Assembly (NCBI GenBank): GCA_049513815.1
Contig: JBEKVR010000001.1
Location: forward strand, 26,252-90,251
Direction: 5' to 3'
Source: Roseiarcus sp049513815
Lineage (GTDB): Bacteria; Pseudomonadota; Alphaproteobacteria; Rhizobiales; Beijerinckiaceae
DNA length: 64,000 bases
Shown: in pieces, positions 34,146-43,034 of the stretch
Layout: each line of letters begins with the position of its first letter
How positions within the stretch are numbered: position 1 is the first letter of the stretch
Position numbers and translations under genes: made by a program
The notes under the pieces: generated by a model
The model's input: the letters and a program-made list of their open reading frames with translations, nothing else
Databases searched by the model: none
What the model was told of the DNA's origin: nothing

Positions 34146-35599
34146 GAGGGGCGCGCTTTCTCAGCGCTCGCCATGGCCGGGTCAAGCCCGGCCATGGCGG
34201 CGGAGTTTTCTTGGGCGCTGCGTCGCAGCCAATCGGCGAGATCCGCCGCCGCGCGCGCCGACAGCGCGCGCTTGCGCGCGAAGCCGCGCTCCGGCCCGCG
34301 CAGGCGCTTGCCGTCGGCGTCGACGCGCGCCTCGTCGATCGGCGGGAACAGGCCGAAATTGACGTTCATCGGCTGGAACGAGCGTGGGCCGACGTCGATC
34401 GCCTCGATATGGCCGCCAGTGATGTGGTTGAGCAGCGCGCCAATCGCCGTCGTCGGCGGCGGCGGCGAGAGCGCTTCCCCCAGGCGTTCGGCGGCGGCGA
34501 AGCGGCCGGCGATCAGGCCGATCGCGGCGCTTTCGACATAGCCTTCGCAGCCAGTGATCTGCCCGCCGAATCGCAGCCGCGGCACCGCCTTGAGCCTGAG
34601 CAAACCGTCGAGCAGGCGCGGCGAATTGAGGAAGGTGTTGCGGTGCAGCCCGCCGAGCCGCGCGAATTCGGCCTTCTCCAATCCGGGTATGAGGCGGAAG
34701 ATGCGCGCCTGTTCGCCGTATTTGAGCTTGGTCTGGAAGCCGACGATGTTGAACAGCGTGCCGAGCGCATTGTCCTGGCGCAGTTGCACGACCGCATAGG
34801 GCTTGATCGTCGGCGCGTGCGCGTTGGTCAGGCCGACCGGCTTCATCGGCCCGTGGCGCAAGGTTTCGCGGCCGCGCTCGGCCATCACCTCGATCGGCAG
34901 GCAGCCGTCGAAATAGGGCGTGCCTTCGAATTCGCGGAACTCGGTCTTCTCCGCCGCCAGCAACGCGTCGACGAAAGCGTCGTACTGATCGCGGCTCATC
35001 GGGCAGTTGAGATAATCGGCGCCGGTGCCGCCGGGTCCCGCCTTGTCGTAGCGCGATTGCGGCCAGGCGACGTCCATATCGATCGAATCGCGATGGACGA
35101 TCGGCGCGATCGCGTCGAAAAAGGCGAGCGAATCCTCGCCGGTCAGCGCGCGGATGGAGTGGGCGAGCGTCGGCGAGGTCAGCGGGCCGGTGGCGACGAT
35201 GACGCTGTCCCAGTCCTGCGGCGGCAGGCCGGCGATCTCGCCGCGCTCGATCCGGATCAGCGGCTCGCCCTCGATGGCCGCTTCGACCGCCGCCGAAAAG
35301 CCGTCGCGATCGACCGCCAGGGCCCCGCCGGCCGGCACCTGATGGCCGTCGGCGGATCGTATGACGAGCGAATCAAGCGCCCGCATCTCGCGGTGGATGA
35401 CGCCGACGGCGTTGGTCTCGGCGTCGTCGGAGCGGAAGGAATTGGAGCAGACGAGCTCGGCGAGGCGCGCCGTGCGGTGCGCCTCGGTCCCGCGCTCAGG
35501 GCGCATTTCGTGCAGAATGACGGAAACGCCGCGGCGCGCGATCTGCCAAGCCGCTTCGCAGCCCGCCAGCCCGCCGCCGATCACGTGAATGGGCCGCAT
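34142..35599 (-). CDS. trmFO: Methylenetetrahydrofolate-tRNA-(uracil-5-)-methyltransferase
   Basis: A 485-residue FAD-dependent folate enzyme that makes 5-methyluridine at tRNA position 54. The N-terminal FAD motif is HVIGGGLAGCEAAWQIARRG. Conserved blocks include AELVCSNSFRSDDAETNAVG, GPLTSPTLAHSI, and GQITGCEGYVESAAIGLIAG near the C-terminus. ATG 35599 is the start used by the family; an upstream GTG-type extension is not conserved. The last 20 or so residues (AAMAGLDPAMASAEKARPS) follow the usual end of the protein and are encoded by a palindromic repeat. Confidence 0.94.
   Translation of the reverse strand: MRPIHVIGGGLAGCEAAWQIARRGVSVILHEMRPERGTEAHRTARLAELVCSNSFRSDDAETNAVGVIHREMRALDSLVIRSADGHQVPAGGALAVDRDGFSAAVEAAIEGEPLIRIERGEIAGLPPQDWDSVIVATGPLTSPTLAHSIRALTGEDSLAFFDAIAPIVHRDSIDMDVAWPQSRYDKAGPGGTGADYLNCPMSRDQYDAFVDALLAAEKTEFREFEGTPYFDGCLPIEVMAERGRETLRHGPMKPVGLTNAHAPTIKPYAVVQLRQDNALGTLFNIVGFQTKLKYGEQARIFRLIPGLEKAEFARLGGLHRNTFLNSPRLLDGLLRLKAVPRLRFGGQITGCEGYVESAAIGLIAGRFAAAERLGEALSPPPPTTAIGALLNHITGGHIEAIDVGPRSFQPMNVNFGLFPPIDEARVDADGKRLRGPERGFARKRALSARAAADLADWLRRSAQENSAAMAGLDPAMASAEKARPS
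34169..34199. repeat. Perfect palindromic repeat inside the trmFO 3' end
   Basis: The arms CGCCATGGCCGGG (34169-34181) and CCCGGCCATGGCG (34187-34199) are perfectly complementary with a five-base loop (TCAAG). The sequence resembles a dispersed intergenic palindrome common in alphaproteobacterial genomes (ATGGCCGGGCTTGACCCGGCCAT type). It lies between the convergent recJ and trmFO ends and may also work as a two-way terminator. It is translated as part of TrmFO. Confidence 0.8.
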
Positions 35600-35656
35600 G
35601 CGCGGCTTGTCGCAAAGCGGCCCGAGTCCGTCAACCGCTTGGCGCCCGGACATGCG

Positions 35657-35689
35657 AACGCCCGCCGGGGGGAGGAACCGGCGGGCGTT
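35657..35689. terminator. GC-rich hairpin between DUF1127 gene and trmFO
   Basis: Perfect 12-base arms AACGCCCGCCGG (35657-35668) and CCGGCGGGCGTT (35678-35689) enclose a nine-base loop. The hairpin lies downstream of the DUF1127 gene (minus strand) and 58 bases upstream of the trmFO start. No U-tract follows, so it may act as a transcript end or processing and stability element instead of a classical terminator. Confidence 0.55.
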
Positions 35690-35760
35690 GCAAAGCGTCG
35701 AGGGAGGACCGACGCCGCGGAAACATCCGGAGGGAAGGGAACCGGACGCCCCGAACCTGT

Positions 35761-35919
35761 TTAGGCGGCGAGCGCGTTGGCGACGACGAAGTGGATGTCG
35801 CCACGGCGGATGCCAATGTCGGCCAGCTCACGGTCGCTGAGCGAAGACAGCTCGCGAACCGCTTCACGATACCGGCGCCAAGCGTCGAACTTCTCGGTGA
35901 TGGACTTGAGTGAGGTCAT
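35761..35919 (-). CDS. DUF1127 domain protein
   Basis: A 52-residue protein of the DUF1127 family, abundant in Hyphomicrobiales. The family core is clear: WRRYREAVRELSSLSDRELA followed by DIGIRRGDIHFVV. A strong ribosome-binding site (AAGGAGGGTCAA) precedes ATG 35919 and rules out the longer upstream frame. Family members are implicated in RNA turnover and in stress or phosphate responses in rhizobia. The strong Shine-Dalgarno and downstream hairpin suggest high expression. Confidence 0.9.
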   Translation of the reverse strand: MTSLKSITEKFDAWRRYREAVRELSSLSDRELADIGIRRGDIHFVVANALAA

Positions 35920-36434
35920 TTGACCCTCCTTTTCGAAACTGATCTGAGGAGCGCCGCTCAAATGCGACCGCCTCCGTCTGATGCAATGCAACATAGTGAC
36001 GGGGGGCGAGTCGGAAAAGCGCTGATCTCGCCGGACAGCCATGCGCAATGCGCATATCGAGCGGGGTCGGTCCGATCCCGCCAAATGCTCGCCGAAACTG
36101 CTGGTTTGCGGCATGAAATGACATATAATGGCAAAACATAGGCGCCGATCGGCCTGCAAAAGGCATCTTTACCGGCTGTTCAGCATTGTGGATTTTTCAT
36201 GACTGCCGTTTTGCACCGCAATGATTGATCAATCAGCGGGCCTGCTGATCCATCCGTCGCCGAGGCGCGCGCGTCGATTCGGGCGGCCGGTCCGCCGCGT
36301 CTTCGCCCTTTTTCCAGGTCGTAGGCGCTCATGCGAGCGCGTATGCTGTTTACCGCGCTTGATTTTGTCGCGCCGCGCGGCGACACACCCGGCTAGGCGC
36401 GCCGGGCGGCGCGATGTCTCAATGGGAGCCCGAC
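35920..36434. other. Intergenic region with an isolated TATAAT box
   Basis: These 515 bases separate two divergent small genes. A perfect TATAAT lies at 36124-36129, oriented on the plus strand, with only a weak upstream match (CTGGTT at 36101). The stretch 36100-36240 is AT-richer than its surroundings. No protein or RNA gene could be supported. Confidence 0.4.
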
Positions 36435-36842
36435 ATGGAAACCTTGATTGCCCGCGTCGCCGCGACCGCCGGCGCGAAACCGGACGTTGCGCGCAAGGCC
36501 GTTGCGCTGGTGCTCGATTTCATCGCCCGCGAAGCCCCTGACGACGCCGTCGCCGCCTTGCTCGCCAAGGCGCCGGAGTTGAAGGCGATCATCGCTTCCA
36601 GCGCGACGACCGGCGGCGAGGGCATGGGGCCCATGGTCCGGGGCCTCATGGGCACAGGCGCCGGCGCCATGGGCGGCGGCGGCCTGCTGGCGCTCGGCTC
36701 TGACCTGATGGCGCTCGGTTTCGACATGAATCAGATCCAGGCGGTCGGCAAGGAAGTGTTCGACTACGCCCGCGAGCACGCCGGCGACGACGTGATCGGC
36801 GAAATCGCCGGCGCCATCCCGGGCCTGGCCCAGTACATCTGA
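36435..36842 (+). CDS. Conserved small protein with Gly-rich hinge, unknown function
   Basis: A 135-residue protein. The N-terminal half is helical (METLIARVAATAGAKPDVAR and following, AVALVLDFIAREAPDD). A Gly/Met-rich stretch (GGEGMGPMVRGLMGTGAGAM) follows, then a second helical part with EVFDYAREHAGDDVIGEIAG and the ending AIPGLAQYI. Similar proteins occur across alphaproteobacteria and resemble DUF2267-type helical proteins, but I cannot name the family firmly. ATG 36435 is preceded by GGGAG. An in-frame ATG at 36414 is the alternative. It precedes mutA by 13 bases, so it may be cotranscribed. Confidence 0.6.
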   Translation: METLIARVAATAGAKPDVARKAVALVLDFIAREAPDDAVAALLAKAPELKAIIASSATTGGEGMGPMVRGLMGTGAGAMGGGGLLALGSDLMALGFDMNQIQAVGKEVFDYAREHAGDDVIGEIAGAIPGLAQYI

Positions 36843-36855
36843 GTCGGGGGCAGGG

Positions 36856-38700
36856 GTGGGGGAAGCAGCGGCGCAGTTCGCGTCCTTCGGCGAGGCGGAC
36901 TGGCGTCGCGCCGCCGAAGCGGCGCTCAAAGGCGCCGGCTTCGCGACGCTGATCTCACGCGCCGTCGACGGAATCGAACTGCAGCCGCTCTATCCGCGTC
37001 GCGAAGGTCCGCGCGCGCTTCGCAGCGGCGGAGGCTGGCGGGCGCTCGCTCGCCTCGACCATCCCGATCCCGCCGCCGCCAACGACCAGGCGCTCGACGA
37101 CCTCGCCAACGGCGCCGACGGACTACAGGTCGTCTTCGCCGGCGCCGCGGGCGCCTATGGCTTTGGTCTCGGCAAGTCCGATTCGGCGACGTTGCACCGC
37201 GCCTTCGAGGACGTGCGATTCGACGCCGCCCGACGCTTCGAGCTCGATCTCGGGCCTAACGGCGAAGGCCAGGCGACCGGCATCGCGGCGCTTGTGGCGC
37301 GCAGCGGCGTCGCGCCGAAATCCGTCGACCTCGCTTTCGGCCTCGACCCGATCGGCGCGCTGGCGCGCAGCGGCCGCGCGCCGCGCCCGTGGAGCGCCGA
37401 GGCCACGGCGCTCGCCAAGGTCGCGTCATTCCTAGCCGCGCAGGGCTTCGCCGGGCCTTACCTCGCCGCCGACGCGCGGGCGGTCCACGCCGCCGGCGGA
37501 ACGCCGGCGCAGGAGCTCGGCTTCGCGCTCTCGGCGGCGGTCGCTTATCTGCGCGCGCTCTCCGACGGCGGCTTCTCGCGCGAAGCGGCGGCGGCGGCGA
37601 TCGGCTTCCGTCTCGCCGCCGACGCCGACGAGTTCTTCACCCTCGCCAAGTTTCGCGCCCTGCGCCTGATGTGGGGCCGGGTGCGCTCGGCCTGCGGCCT
37701 CGAGGCCGCGCCGGCGCGGGTCCATGGCGAAAGCGCCTGGCGGACGATGACCGCGCGCGATCCATACGTGAACGTGATGCGCGCAGCGACCGCGGCCTTC
37801 GCCGCCGGTCTTGGCGGCGCCGACAGCGTCAGCGTTCTGCCCCACACGCAGGCGCTCGGTCTGCCCGACGCGCTCGCGCGCCGACTCGCCCGCAACGCCC
37901 AGCTCATCCTGCTCGAAGAATCGCATCTCGGATTCGTCGCCGATCCGGCCGCCGGGGCCGGCGTGTTCGAGGCGCTGACGACGACGCTGTGCGAGCGCGG
38001 CTGGTCGGTCTTTCAGGCGCTTGAACGCGCCGGCGGCGCGCCGTCGGCGTTGCGCGCCGGGAAATTCCAGGCCGAAGTCGCGGAGGCGGCCGCGCACATC
38101 GCCGACGACGCGGCGCGGCTGAAGGCGCTGATCACCGGCGTCAGCGCCCATGCCGATCTCGCCGAAGCGCCGGTCGACGTCCTGCCGGCGACGCCGCCGG
38201 CCTTCGAATTCATCGGCGAGGCCTTCGCCGCGCCGCTCGCCCCGCTGCGCCTCGCCGAGCCGTTCGAGCGCCTGCGCGAACTCTCCGACGCGGCGCAAAA
38301 GCGCGACGGCGCGCGACCGAAGGCTTTCCTCGCCACGATCGGCCCGCTTTCGCAGCATGGCCGACGCGTCGGCTTCGCCCGCGACCTGTTCGAAGCGGGC
38401 GGCCTCGACACGGTCGCCGATTCTGGCGGCGACGACCCGGCGGCGTCGGCGGCGCGCTTCACGGCGAGCGGCGCGACGGTCGCCTGTCTCTGCGGCGACG
38501 ACGAAAGCTACGCCACGCACAGTCCCACGTTTGCGCGCGCGCTGAAGGCGGCGGGCGTGCGCTGGCTGGCGCTTGCCGGTCGGCCGGGCGATGCGGCCAA
38601 CGCCTGGCGCGAGGCGGGGGTCGACGACTTTCTCTTTGTCGGCGCGGACGCGGTGGCGGCGTTGCGGCGCGCCTGGGCGCGAATTTCGGCGGCGACCTAG
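36856..38700 (+). CDS. mutA: Methylmalonyl-CoA mutase small (beta) subunit
   Basis: A 614-residue protein of the mutase small subunit type. It has the TIM-barrel domain (ARVHGESAWRTMTARDPYVN, LPHTQALGLPDALARRLARN). Its C-terminal cobalamin-like domain lacks the DxHxxG cobalamin motif, as expected for this non-catalytic subunit. The start is GTG 36856. It pairs with the large subunit 36 bases downstream to form the heterodimer that converts methylmalonyl-CoA to succinyl-CoA. Within the pathway this serves propionyl-CoA assimilation. Confidence 0.92.
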   Translation: MGEAAAQFASFGEADWRRAAEAALKGAGFATLISRAVDGIELQPLYPRREGPRALRSGGGWRALARLDHPDPAAANDQALDDLANGADGLQVVFAGAAGAYGFGLGKSDSATLHRAFEDVRFDAARRFELDLGPNGEGQATGIAALVARSGVAPKSVDLAFGLDPIGALARSGRAPRPWSAEATALAKVASFLAAQGFAGPYLAADARAVHAAGGTPAQELGFALSAAVAYLRALSDGGFSREAAAAAIGFRLAADADEFFTLAKFRALRLMWGRVRSACGLEAAPARVHGESAWRTMTARDPYVNVMRAATAAFAAGLGGADSVSVLPHTQALGLPDALARRLARNAQLILLEESHLGFVADPAAGAGVFEALTTTLCERGWSVFQALERAGGAPSALRAGKFQAEVAEAAAHIADDAARLKALITGVSAHADLAEAPVDVLPATPPAFEFIGEAFAAPLAPLRLAEPFERLRELSDAAQKRDGARPKAFLATIGPLSQHGRRVGFARDLFEAGGLDTVADSGGDDPAASAARFTASGATVACLCGDDESYATHSPTFARALKAAGVRWLALAGRPGDAANAWREAGVDDFLFVGADAVAALRRAWARISAAT

Positions 38701-38736
38701 CGCCGCGGCGGCCCGGCTGTTTTGAAGGACCGGCTG

Positions 38737-40890
38737 ATGGGGGCGATTCCCGATTTCAATTCCATTCCCTTTGCCCCGTCGCCCGAGCCGGCGCGCGCGG
38801 CGCCGGGCGCGTGGACGAGCCCGGAGGGGATTGCGATTAAGTCGATCTACGATCCCGCCGATCTCGACGGTGTCGGGTTCCTCGACTCCTGGCCAGGGCT
38901 GCCTCCCTATCTGCGCGGCCCCTACGCGACGATGTACGTCAAGCAGCCGTGGACGGTGCGCCAGTACGCCGGTTTCTCCACCGCCGAGGAATCGAACGCG
39001 TTCTATCGCGCCAATCTCGCCGCCGGGCAGAAGGGCCTGTCGGTCGCCTTCGATCTCGCCACGCATCGCGGTTACGATTCCGACCATCCGCGCGTCGCCG
39101 GCGACGTCGGCATGGCGGGCGTCGCGATCGATTCGATCTACGACATGCGCACGCTGTTCTCCGGCATTCCGCTCGACTCGATGAGCGTGTCGATGACGAT
39201 GAACGGCGCGGTGCTGCCGGTGCTCGCGCTCTACATCGTCGCCGCCGAGGAGCAGGGCGTGCCGATGGCGGCGCTGTCGGGCACCATCCAGAACGACATC
39301 CTCAAAGAATTCATGGTGCGCAACACCTACATCTATCCCCCTAAGGCCTCGATGCGCATCGTCGCCGACATCTTCGCCTTCACGGCGAAGCACATGCCGA
39401 AGTTCAACTCGATCTCGATCTCCGGCTATCACATGCAGGAGGCGGGCGCGACGCAGGACCTCGAGCTCGCCTATACGCTCGCCGACGGGATCGAGTATCT
39501 GCGCGCCGGCGTCGCGGCGGGCCTGAAGGTCGATGAATTCGCGCCGCGCCTGTCGTTCTTCTGGGCGATCGGCATGAACTTCTTCATGGAGGTCGCCAAG
39601 CTGCGCGCGGCGCGGCTGCTATGGGCGGAAATCGTCGCCGGCTTCGGCGCGAAGTCGGAGAAATCGCTGCCGTTGCGCGCCCATTGTCAGACTTCGGGCT
39701 GGTCGCTGACGGCGCAGGACCCGTTCAACAACATCGTCCGCACCCAGATCGAGGCGATGGCGGCGACGCAGGGGCACACTCAGTCGCTGCACACCAACGC
39801 GCTCGACGAAGCCCTGGCGCTGCCGACGCCGTTCTCGGCCCGCATCGCCCGCAACACCCAATTGTTCCTGATCGAGGAGAGCGGCACGACGCGCGTCGTC
39901 GATCCATGGGGCGGCTCGTATTACGTTGAGCGGCTGACCGCCGATCTCGCGGCGCGGGCGCGCGCGCATATCGACGAAGTCGAAGCGCTCGGCGGCATGG
40001 CCAAGGCGATCGAGCTTGGTCTGCCCAAGCAGCGCATCGAGGAGGCGGCCGCGCGCACCCAGGCGCGCATCGACTCCGGCCGGCAGACGGTGATCGGCCT
40101 CAACAAGCACGCCCCGCAAGTCGAGCGCGCGATCGACGTGCTGAAGGTCGACGCGGCGGCGGTGCGCGCGCAGCAGATCGAAAAGCTCGAGCGTCTGCGC
40201 GCCGAGCGCGACGAAAAGGCGACGATGGCCACGCTCGACGCGTTGACCGAGGGCGCGCGCGGCGGCGCCAACCTGCTTGCGCTCAGCGTCGAAGCGGCGC
40301 GCGCCAAGGCGACGGTCGGCGAGATCTCACTGGCGATGGAGAAGGCGTTCGGCCGCCACGTCGCCGAGGCGAAGTCGATTTCCGGCGTCTATCTCGCCGA
40401 GGCGGGCGAGGCGGACGACGCCAACCAGCGCGTCATCGCCATGACCCGCGCTTTCGCCGAAAACGAAGGCCGGCCGCCGCGCATTCTGGTGGCGAAGATG
40501 GGCCAGGACGGCCACGACCGGGGCCAGAAGATCATCGCTTCGGCGTTCGCCGACCTCGGCTTCGAGGTCGAGATCGGGCCGCTGTTCGCTACGCCCGAAG
40601 AAGTCGCGGCGCTGGCGGCGGAAAAGCGCGTCCACATCGTCGGCGTGTCGTCGCTCGCCGCCGGACATCTCGCGCTGGCGCCGGCGCTGAAGGCGGCGTT
40701 GAAGGCGGTCGGCCTCGGCGAGGCGCTGGTCGTCGTCGGCGGCGTCGTGCCGGAACAGGATTTCGCGGCTTTGCGCGCCGCCGGCGTCGACGCGATCTTT
40801 CCGCCCGGCACGGCGATCGCAGCATCGGCGCAGAGCCTGATCGAGCGGCTCAACGAGCGGCGCGGCTACGTCCAGCGCGGCGCCGCGTGA
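38737..40890 (+). CDS. mutB: Methylmalonyl-CoA mutase large (alpha) subunit
   Basis: A 717-residue catalytic subunit. The TIM barrel has PYATMYVKQPWTVRQYAGFS and GLSVAFDLATHRGYDSDHP (substrate and radical chemistry region). The C-terminal cobalamin-binding domain has GQDGHDRGQK, the DxHxxG motif with Asp591 and His593, where His is the lower axial ligand. ATG 38737 sits behind GAAGGA. The enzyme needs adenosylcobalamin. The chaperone meaB is not in the window. It is cotranscribed with mutA. Confidence 0.96.
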   Translation: MGAIPDFNSIPFAPSPEPARAAPGAWTSPEGIAIKSIYDPADLDGVGFLDSWPGLPPYLRGPYATMYVKQPWTVRQYAGFSTAEESNAFYRANLAAGQKGLSVAFDLATHRGYDSDHPRVAGDVGMAGVAIDSIYDMRTLFSGIPLDSMSVSMTMNGAVLPVLALYIVAAEEQGVPMAALSGTIQNDILKEFMVRNTYIYPPKASMRIVADIFAFTAKHMPKFNSISISGYHMQEAGATQDLELAYTLADGIEYLRAGVAAGLKVDEFAPRLSFFWAIGMNFFMEVAKLRAARLLWAEIVAGFGAKSEKSLPLRAHCQTSGWSLTAQDPFNNIVRTQIEAMAATQGHTQSLHTNALDEALALPTPFSARIARNTQLFLIEESGTTRVVDPWGGSYYVERLTADLAARARAHIDEVEALGGMAKAIELGLPKQRIEEAAARTQARIDSGRQTVIGLNKHAPQVERAIDVLKVDAAAVRAQQIEKLERLRAERDEKATMATLDALTEGARGGANLLALSVEAARAKATVGEISLAMEKAFGRHVAEAKSISGVYLAEAGEADDANQRVIAMTRAFAENEGRPPRILVAKMGQDGHDRGQKIIASAFADLGFEVEIGPLFATPEEVAALAAEKRVHIVGVSSLAAGHLALAPALKAALKAVGLGEALVVVGGVVPEQDFAALRAAGVDAIFPPGTAIAASAQSLIERLNERRGYVQRGAA

Positions 40891-40976
40891 CGCTGTCCCA
40901 TTTCGGCGCACGACGGCGCCTTACGTAAGCGGCGCTCGGCTTGCGGCGCGCTCGTCCCAAATCATCTGGGCGAGCA

Positions 40977-41177
40977 ATGGAACAAAACGTCGAAACCTTG
41001 ATCGAACACGCGATCGCCAATACGCAGGTCTACCTACGCGCGCCTGGCGGCGACCGCCGCATTGCCCGAACCGGCCTGGAGCGAATCCTCGCTGACCTGG
41101 CGGAGCGCGCGCCAGACCATCCCGCACTGACCCGACTGGCGGCATTTATCGACGGCCTCCGCCAAGGCCTGCGTTAG
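40977..41177 (+). CDS. Small hypothetical protein
   Basis: A 66-residue open frame starting at ATG 40977, 86 bases after mutB. It is mostly helical in character: METHR-type start MEQNVETLIEHAIANTQVYL, then GGDRRIARTGLERILADLAE and a Leu-rich end. No family is recognised, and no strong Shine-Dalgarno is seen. A small dyad around TTACGTAA (near 40921) lies upstream. Coding status is plausible but unproven. Confidence 0.4.
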   Translation: MEQNVETLIEHAIANTQVYLRAPGGDRRIARTGLERILADLAERAPDHPALTRLAAFIDGLRQGLR

Positions 41178-41208
41178 CTGCGAGGGGGTCGCATTTGGTT
41201 TTACGCGG

Positions 41209-41252
41209 CCTTCATCCTTCGAGGCCGCTTCGCGGCGTCTCAGGAAGAAGGG
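41209..41252. repeat. REP-like palindromic repeat
   Basis: The sequence CCTTCATCCTTCGAGGCCGC followed by TTC and GCGGCGTCTCAGGAAGAAGG is an imperfect inverted repeat. It has a perfect inner stem GCCGC/GCGGC (41224-41228 and 41232-41236). It belongs to the CCTTCGAGG...CTCAGG class of dispersed intergenic repeats in alphaproteobacteria. It lies between the small plus-strand gene and the convergent PEBP gene, where it could also terminate transcription. Confidence 0.7.
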
Positions 41253-41286
41253 CGTCGGCGGCAAGCGATTCCAAGCAAATACCGCG

Positions 41287-41796
41287 CTAACGTCCGTACA
41301 ATCCCGTCAGCGTCGCTTTGGCCAAAGTGTGGAACTTCAGGTTTGAGCCGACTGCCGAACCGGAGGACTGTTCATCGGCGTCGAGCCTGGCGACGTCGAG
41401 CGCGAAGATGGTGAACTGATAGCGGTGCGGCTTGTCGCCCTTGGGCGGGCAGGGGCCGCCGTAGCCGGTCGTCCCGTAGCCGGTGCGGCTCTGCACCGCC
41501 CCTTTGGGCGCCGCAGCGCTCTTGGGGTCGCCGGCGCCGCGCGGCAAGTTCGCAACGTTCGGCGGAATGTTGAAGGCGATCCAATGCCAGAAGCCGCCGC
41601 TCGGCGCGTCGGGATCGTAGCACGTCAGCGCGAAGCTCTGGGTCTCGGGCGGCGCGCCCGACCAGCTCAGCGCTGGCGAGACATTGCCGCCGCCGCAACC
41701 GAACCCGTTGAATGCGTGGATCTTGGCGATGGGCTCGCCTTCCGCGATGTCGGCGCTTGTCAAGGTGAACCCGGCGGTCATCGTCCGCGCGCTCAT
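41287..41796 (-). CDS. PEBP family (YbhB/YbcL) phosphatidylethanolamine-binding-like protein
   Basis: A 169-residue cytoplasmic protein with the conserved PEBP pocket motifs DPDAPSGGFWHWIAFNIP and GYGGPCPPKGDKPHRYQF. The family binds small anionic ligands, and bacterial members have no settled role. ATG 41796 has GGGAGA in front. It stands alone, and divergent transcription of the aldo/keto reductase begins 174 bases away. The REP-like repeat lies at its 3' side. Confidence 0.92.
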   Translation of the reverse strand: MSARTMTAGFTLTSADIAEGEPIAKIHAFNGFGCGGGNVSPALSWSGAPPETQSFALTCYDPDAPSGGFWHWIAFNIPPNVANLPRGAGDPKSAAAPKGAVQSRTGYGTTGYGGPCPPKGDKPHRYQFTIFALDVARLDADEQSSGSAVGSNLKFHTLAKATLTGLYGR

Positions 41797-41970
41797 CGGA
41801 TTCTCCCGAATCCTCTTGTCCGCCGCGAGTGCGGCGGTTCGTCCGATTGTGCCGGCAACCTGCGCTGCGCGCAATCGACTGCGACAAGGCGATTTGACGC
41901 GGGCGCGAAGCCGAATGTATGACGAAAGCAAGCGCGACAAGAAGTGCGCTCGGTCGACGCGGAGGAAGCC

Positions 41971-43023
41971 GTGCGAGGGGCCAAATTCGCGCGAGCGGGT
42001 CGCAAACGCAATCTCGCGACGCGTTCCGGCGCGACGCTGCAATTCACCGAACTCGGCTTCGGCGCTGCGCCGCTCGGCAATCTTTACCGGCCGATGACGG
42101 AGAAAGAGGCGCGCGCGACCCTTGACGCCGCCTGGGCGGCCGGCTGCCGCCACTACGACACCGCGCCCGTCTACGGCCTCGGGCTTTCCGAGACGCGGCT
42201 GAACAGTTTCCTGCGCGCCAAGCCGCGCGACGCCTTTCTGATCTCGACCAAAGTCGGTCGGCTGCTGCATCTCTGCCGGCGCGAGGAACGTTCGTTTCAG
42301 GCCGGGTTCTTCGAGACGCCGTCGCGTCAGGCGAGCTTCGATTACAGTTACGACGGCGTGATGCGCTCGCTCGAGTTTTCGCTCGAGCGATTGGGGCTCG
42401 ATCATATCGACATCGTCTACGCGCACGATGTCGACGTGTTCACCCACGGCAGCCGGGAAGCTTCGGACGCGCGCGTTCGCGAGTTCATGGACGGCGGCTA
42501 CAAGGCGCTAACGAAGTTGCGCGAGAGCGGAGCGATTCAAGCGATCGGGGCCGGGATCAACGAATGCCACGTCGCCGAGACGTTGGCGCGCGCCGGCGAC
42601 TTCGACGTGTTCCTGCTCGCCGGCCGCTACACCCTGCTCGAGCAAGAGGCGTTGCAGTCGTTCCTGCCGTATTGCGTCGACAAGAAGATCGGCGTGGTCA
42701 TTGGCGGGCCGTACAACTCCGGTATTCTCGCCACCGGTCCGAAACGCGGCGCTTACTACGACTACAAGCCGGCGCCGCCGGCCGTGCTCGAGCGCGTGCG
42801 CCGAATTGAGACGATCTGCAAGGCCCACGGCGTAAAGCTCGCCGAGGCCGCGCTGCGCTTTCCGCTCAGCCATCCAGCGATCGTCAGCGTCATTCCAGGC
42901 GGCCAAAAACCGGGCGAAGTGCGTCGCAATGCTGAGATGCTCGGCGCCCAAATCCCTGCGGCGATGTGGCGGGCGCTGAAGGCCGATGGCCTTTTGCGCG
43001 CCGACGCGCCGACGCCACGATAA
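41971..43023 (+). CDS. Aldo/keto reductase
   Basis: A 350-residue NADPH-dependent oxidoreductase of the aldo-keto reductase family, close to the D-threo-aldose (L-fucose) 1-dehydrogenase branch. Catalytic tetrad residues are visible: Asp in HYDTAPVYGLGLSE, Tyr in the same block, Lys in FLISTKVGRLL and His in IVYAHDVDVFTHG. GTG 41971 has GGAGGA five bases upstream and is preferred over the GTG at 41944. It is followed after 11 bases by a FucU/RbsD mutarotase gene, which supports a role in fucose or galactose-like sugar oxidation. Confidence 0.85.
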   Translation: MRGAKFARAGRKRNLATRSGATLQFTELGFGAAPLGNLYRPMTEKEARATLDAAWAAGCRHYDTAPVYGLGLSETRLNSFLRAKPRDAFLISTKVGRLLHLCRREERSFQAGFFETPSRQASFDYSYDGVMRSLEFSLERLGLDHIDIVYAHDVDVFTHGSREASDARVREFMDGGYKALTKLRESGAIQAIGAGINECHVAETLARAGDFDVFLLAGRYTLLEQEALQSFLPYCVDKKIGVVIGGPYNSGILATGPKRGAYYDYKPAPPAVLERVRRIETICKAHGVKLAEAALRFPLSHPAIVSVIPGGQKPGEVRRNAEMLGAQIPAAMWRALKADGLLRADAPTPR

Positions 43024-43034
43024 AGGAGCGAACC

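Noticed and set aside
33494..35764. Long plus-strand frame across the recJ end and all of trmFO
   Set aside because: It is composed of Arg/Ala-rich shadow sequence antisense to trmFO and continues out of frame from recJ.
37432..39432. Long minus-strand frame over mutA and mutB
   Set aside because: It is antisense to two genes with clear catalytic domains; no motif is seen.
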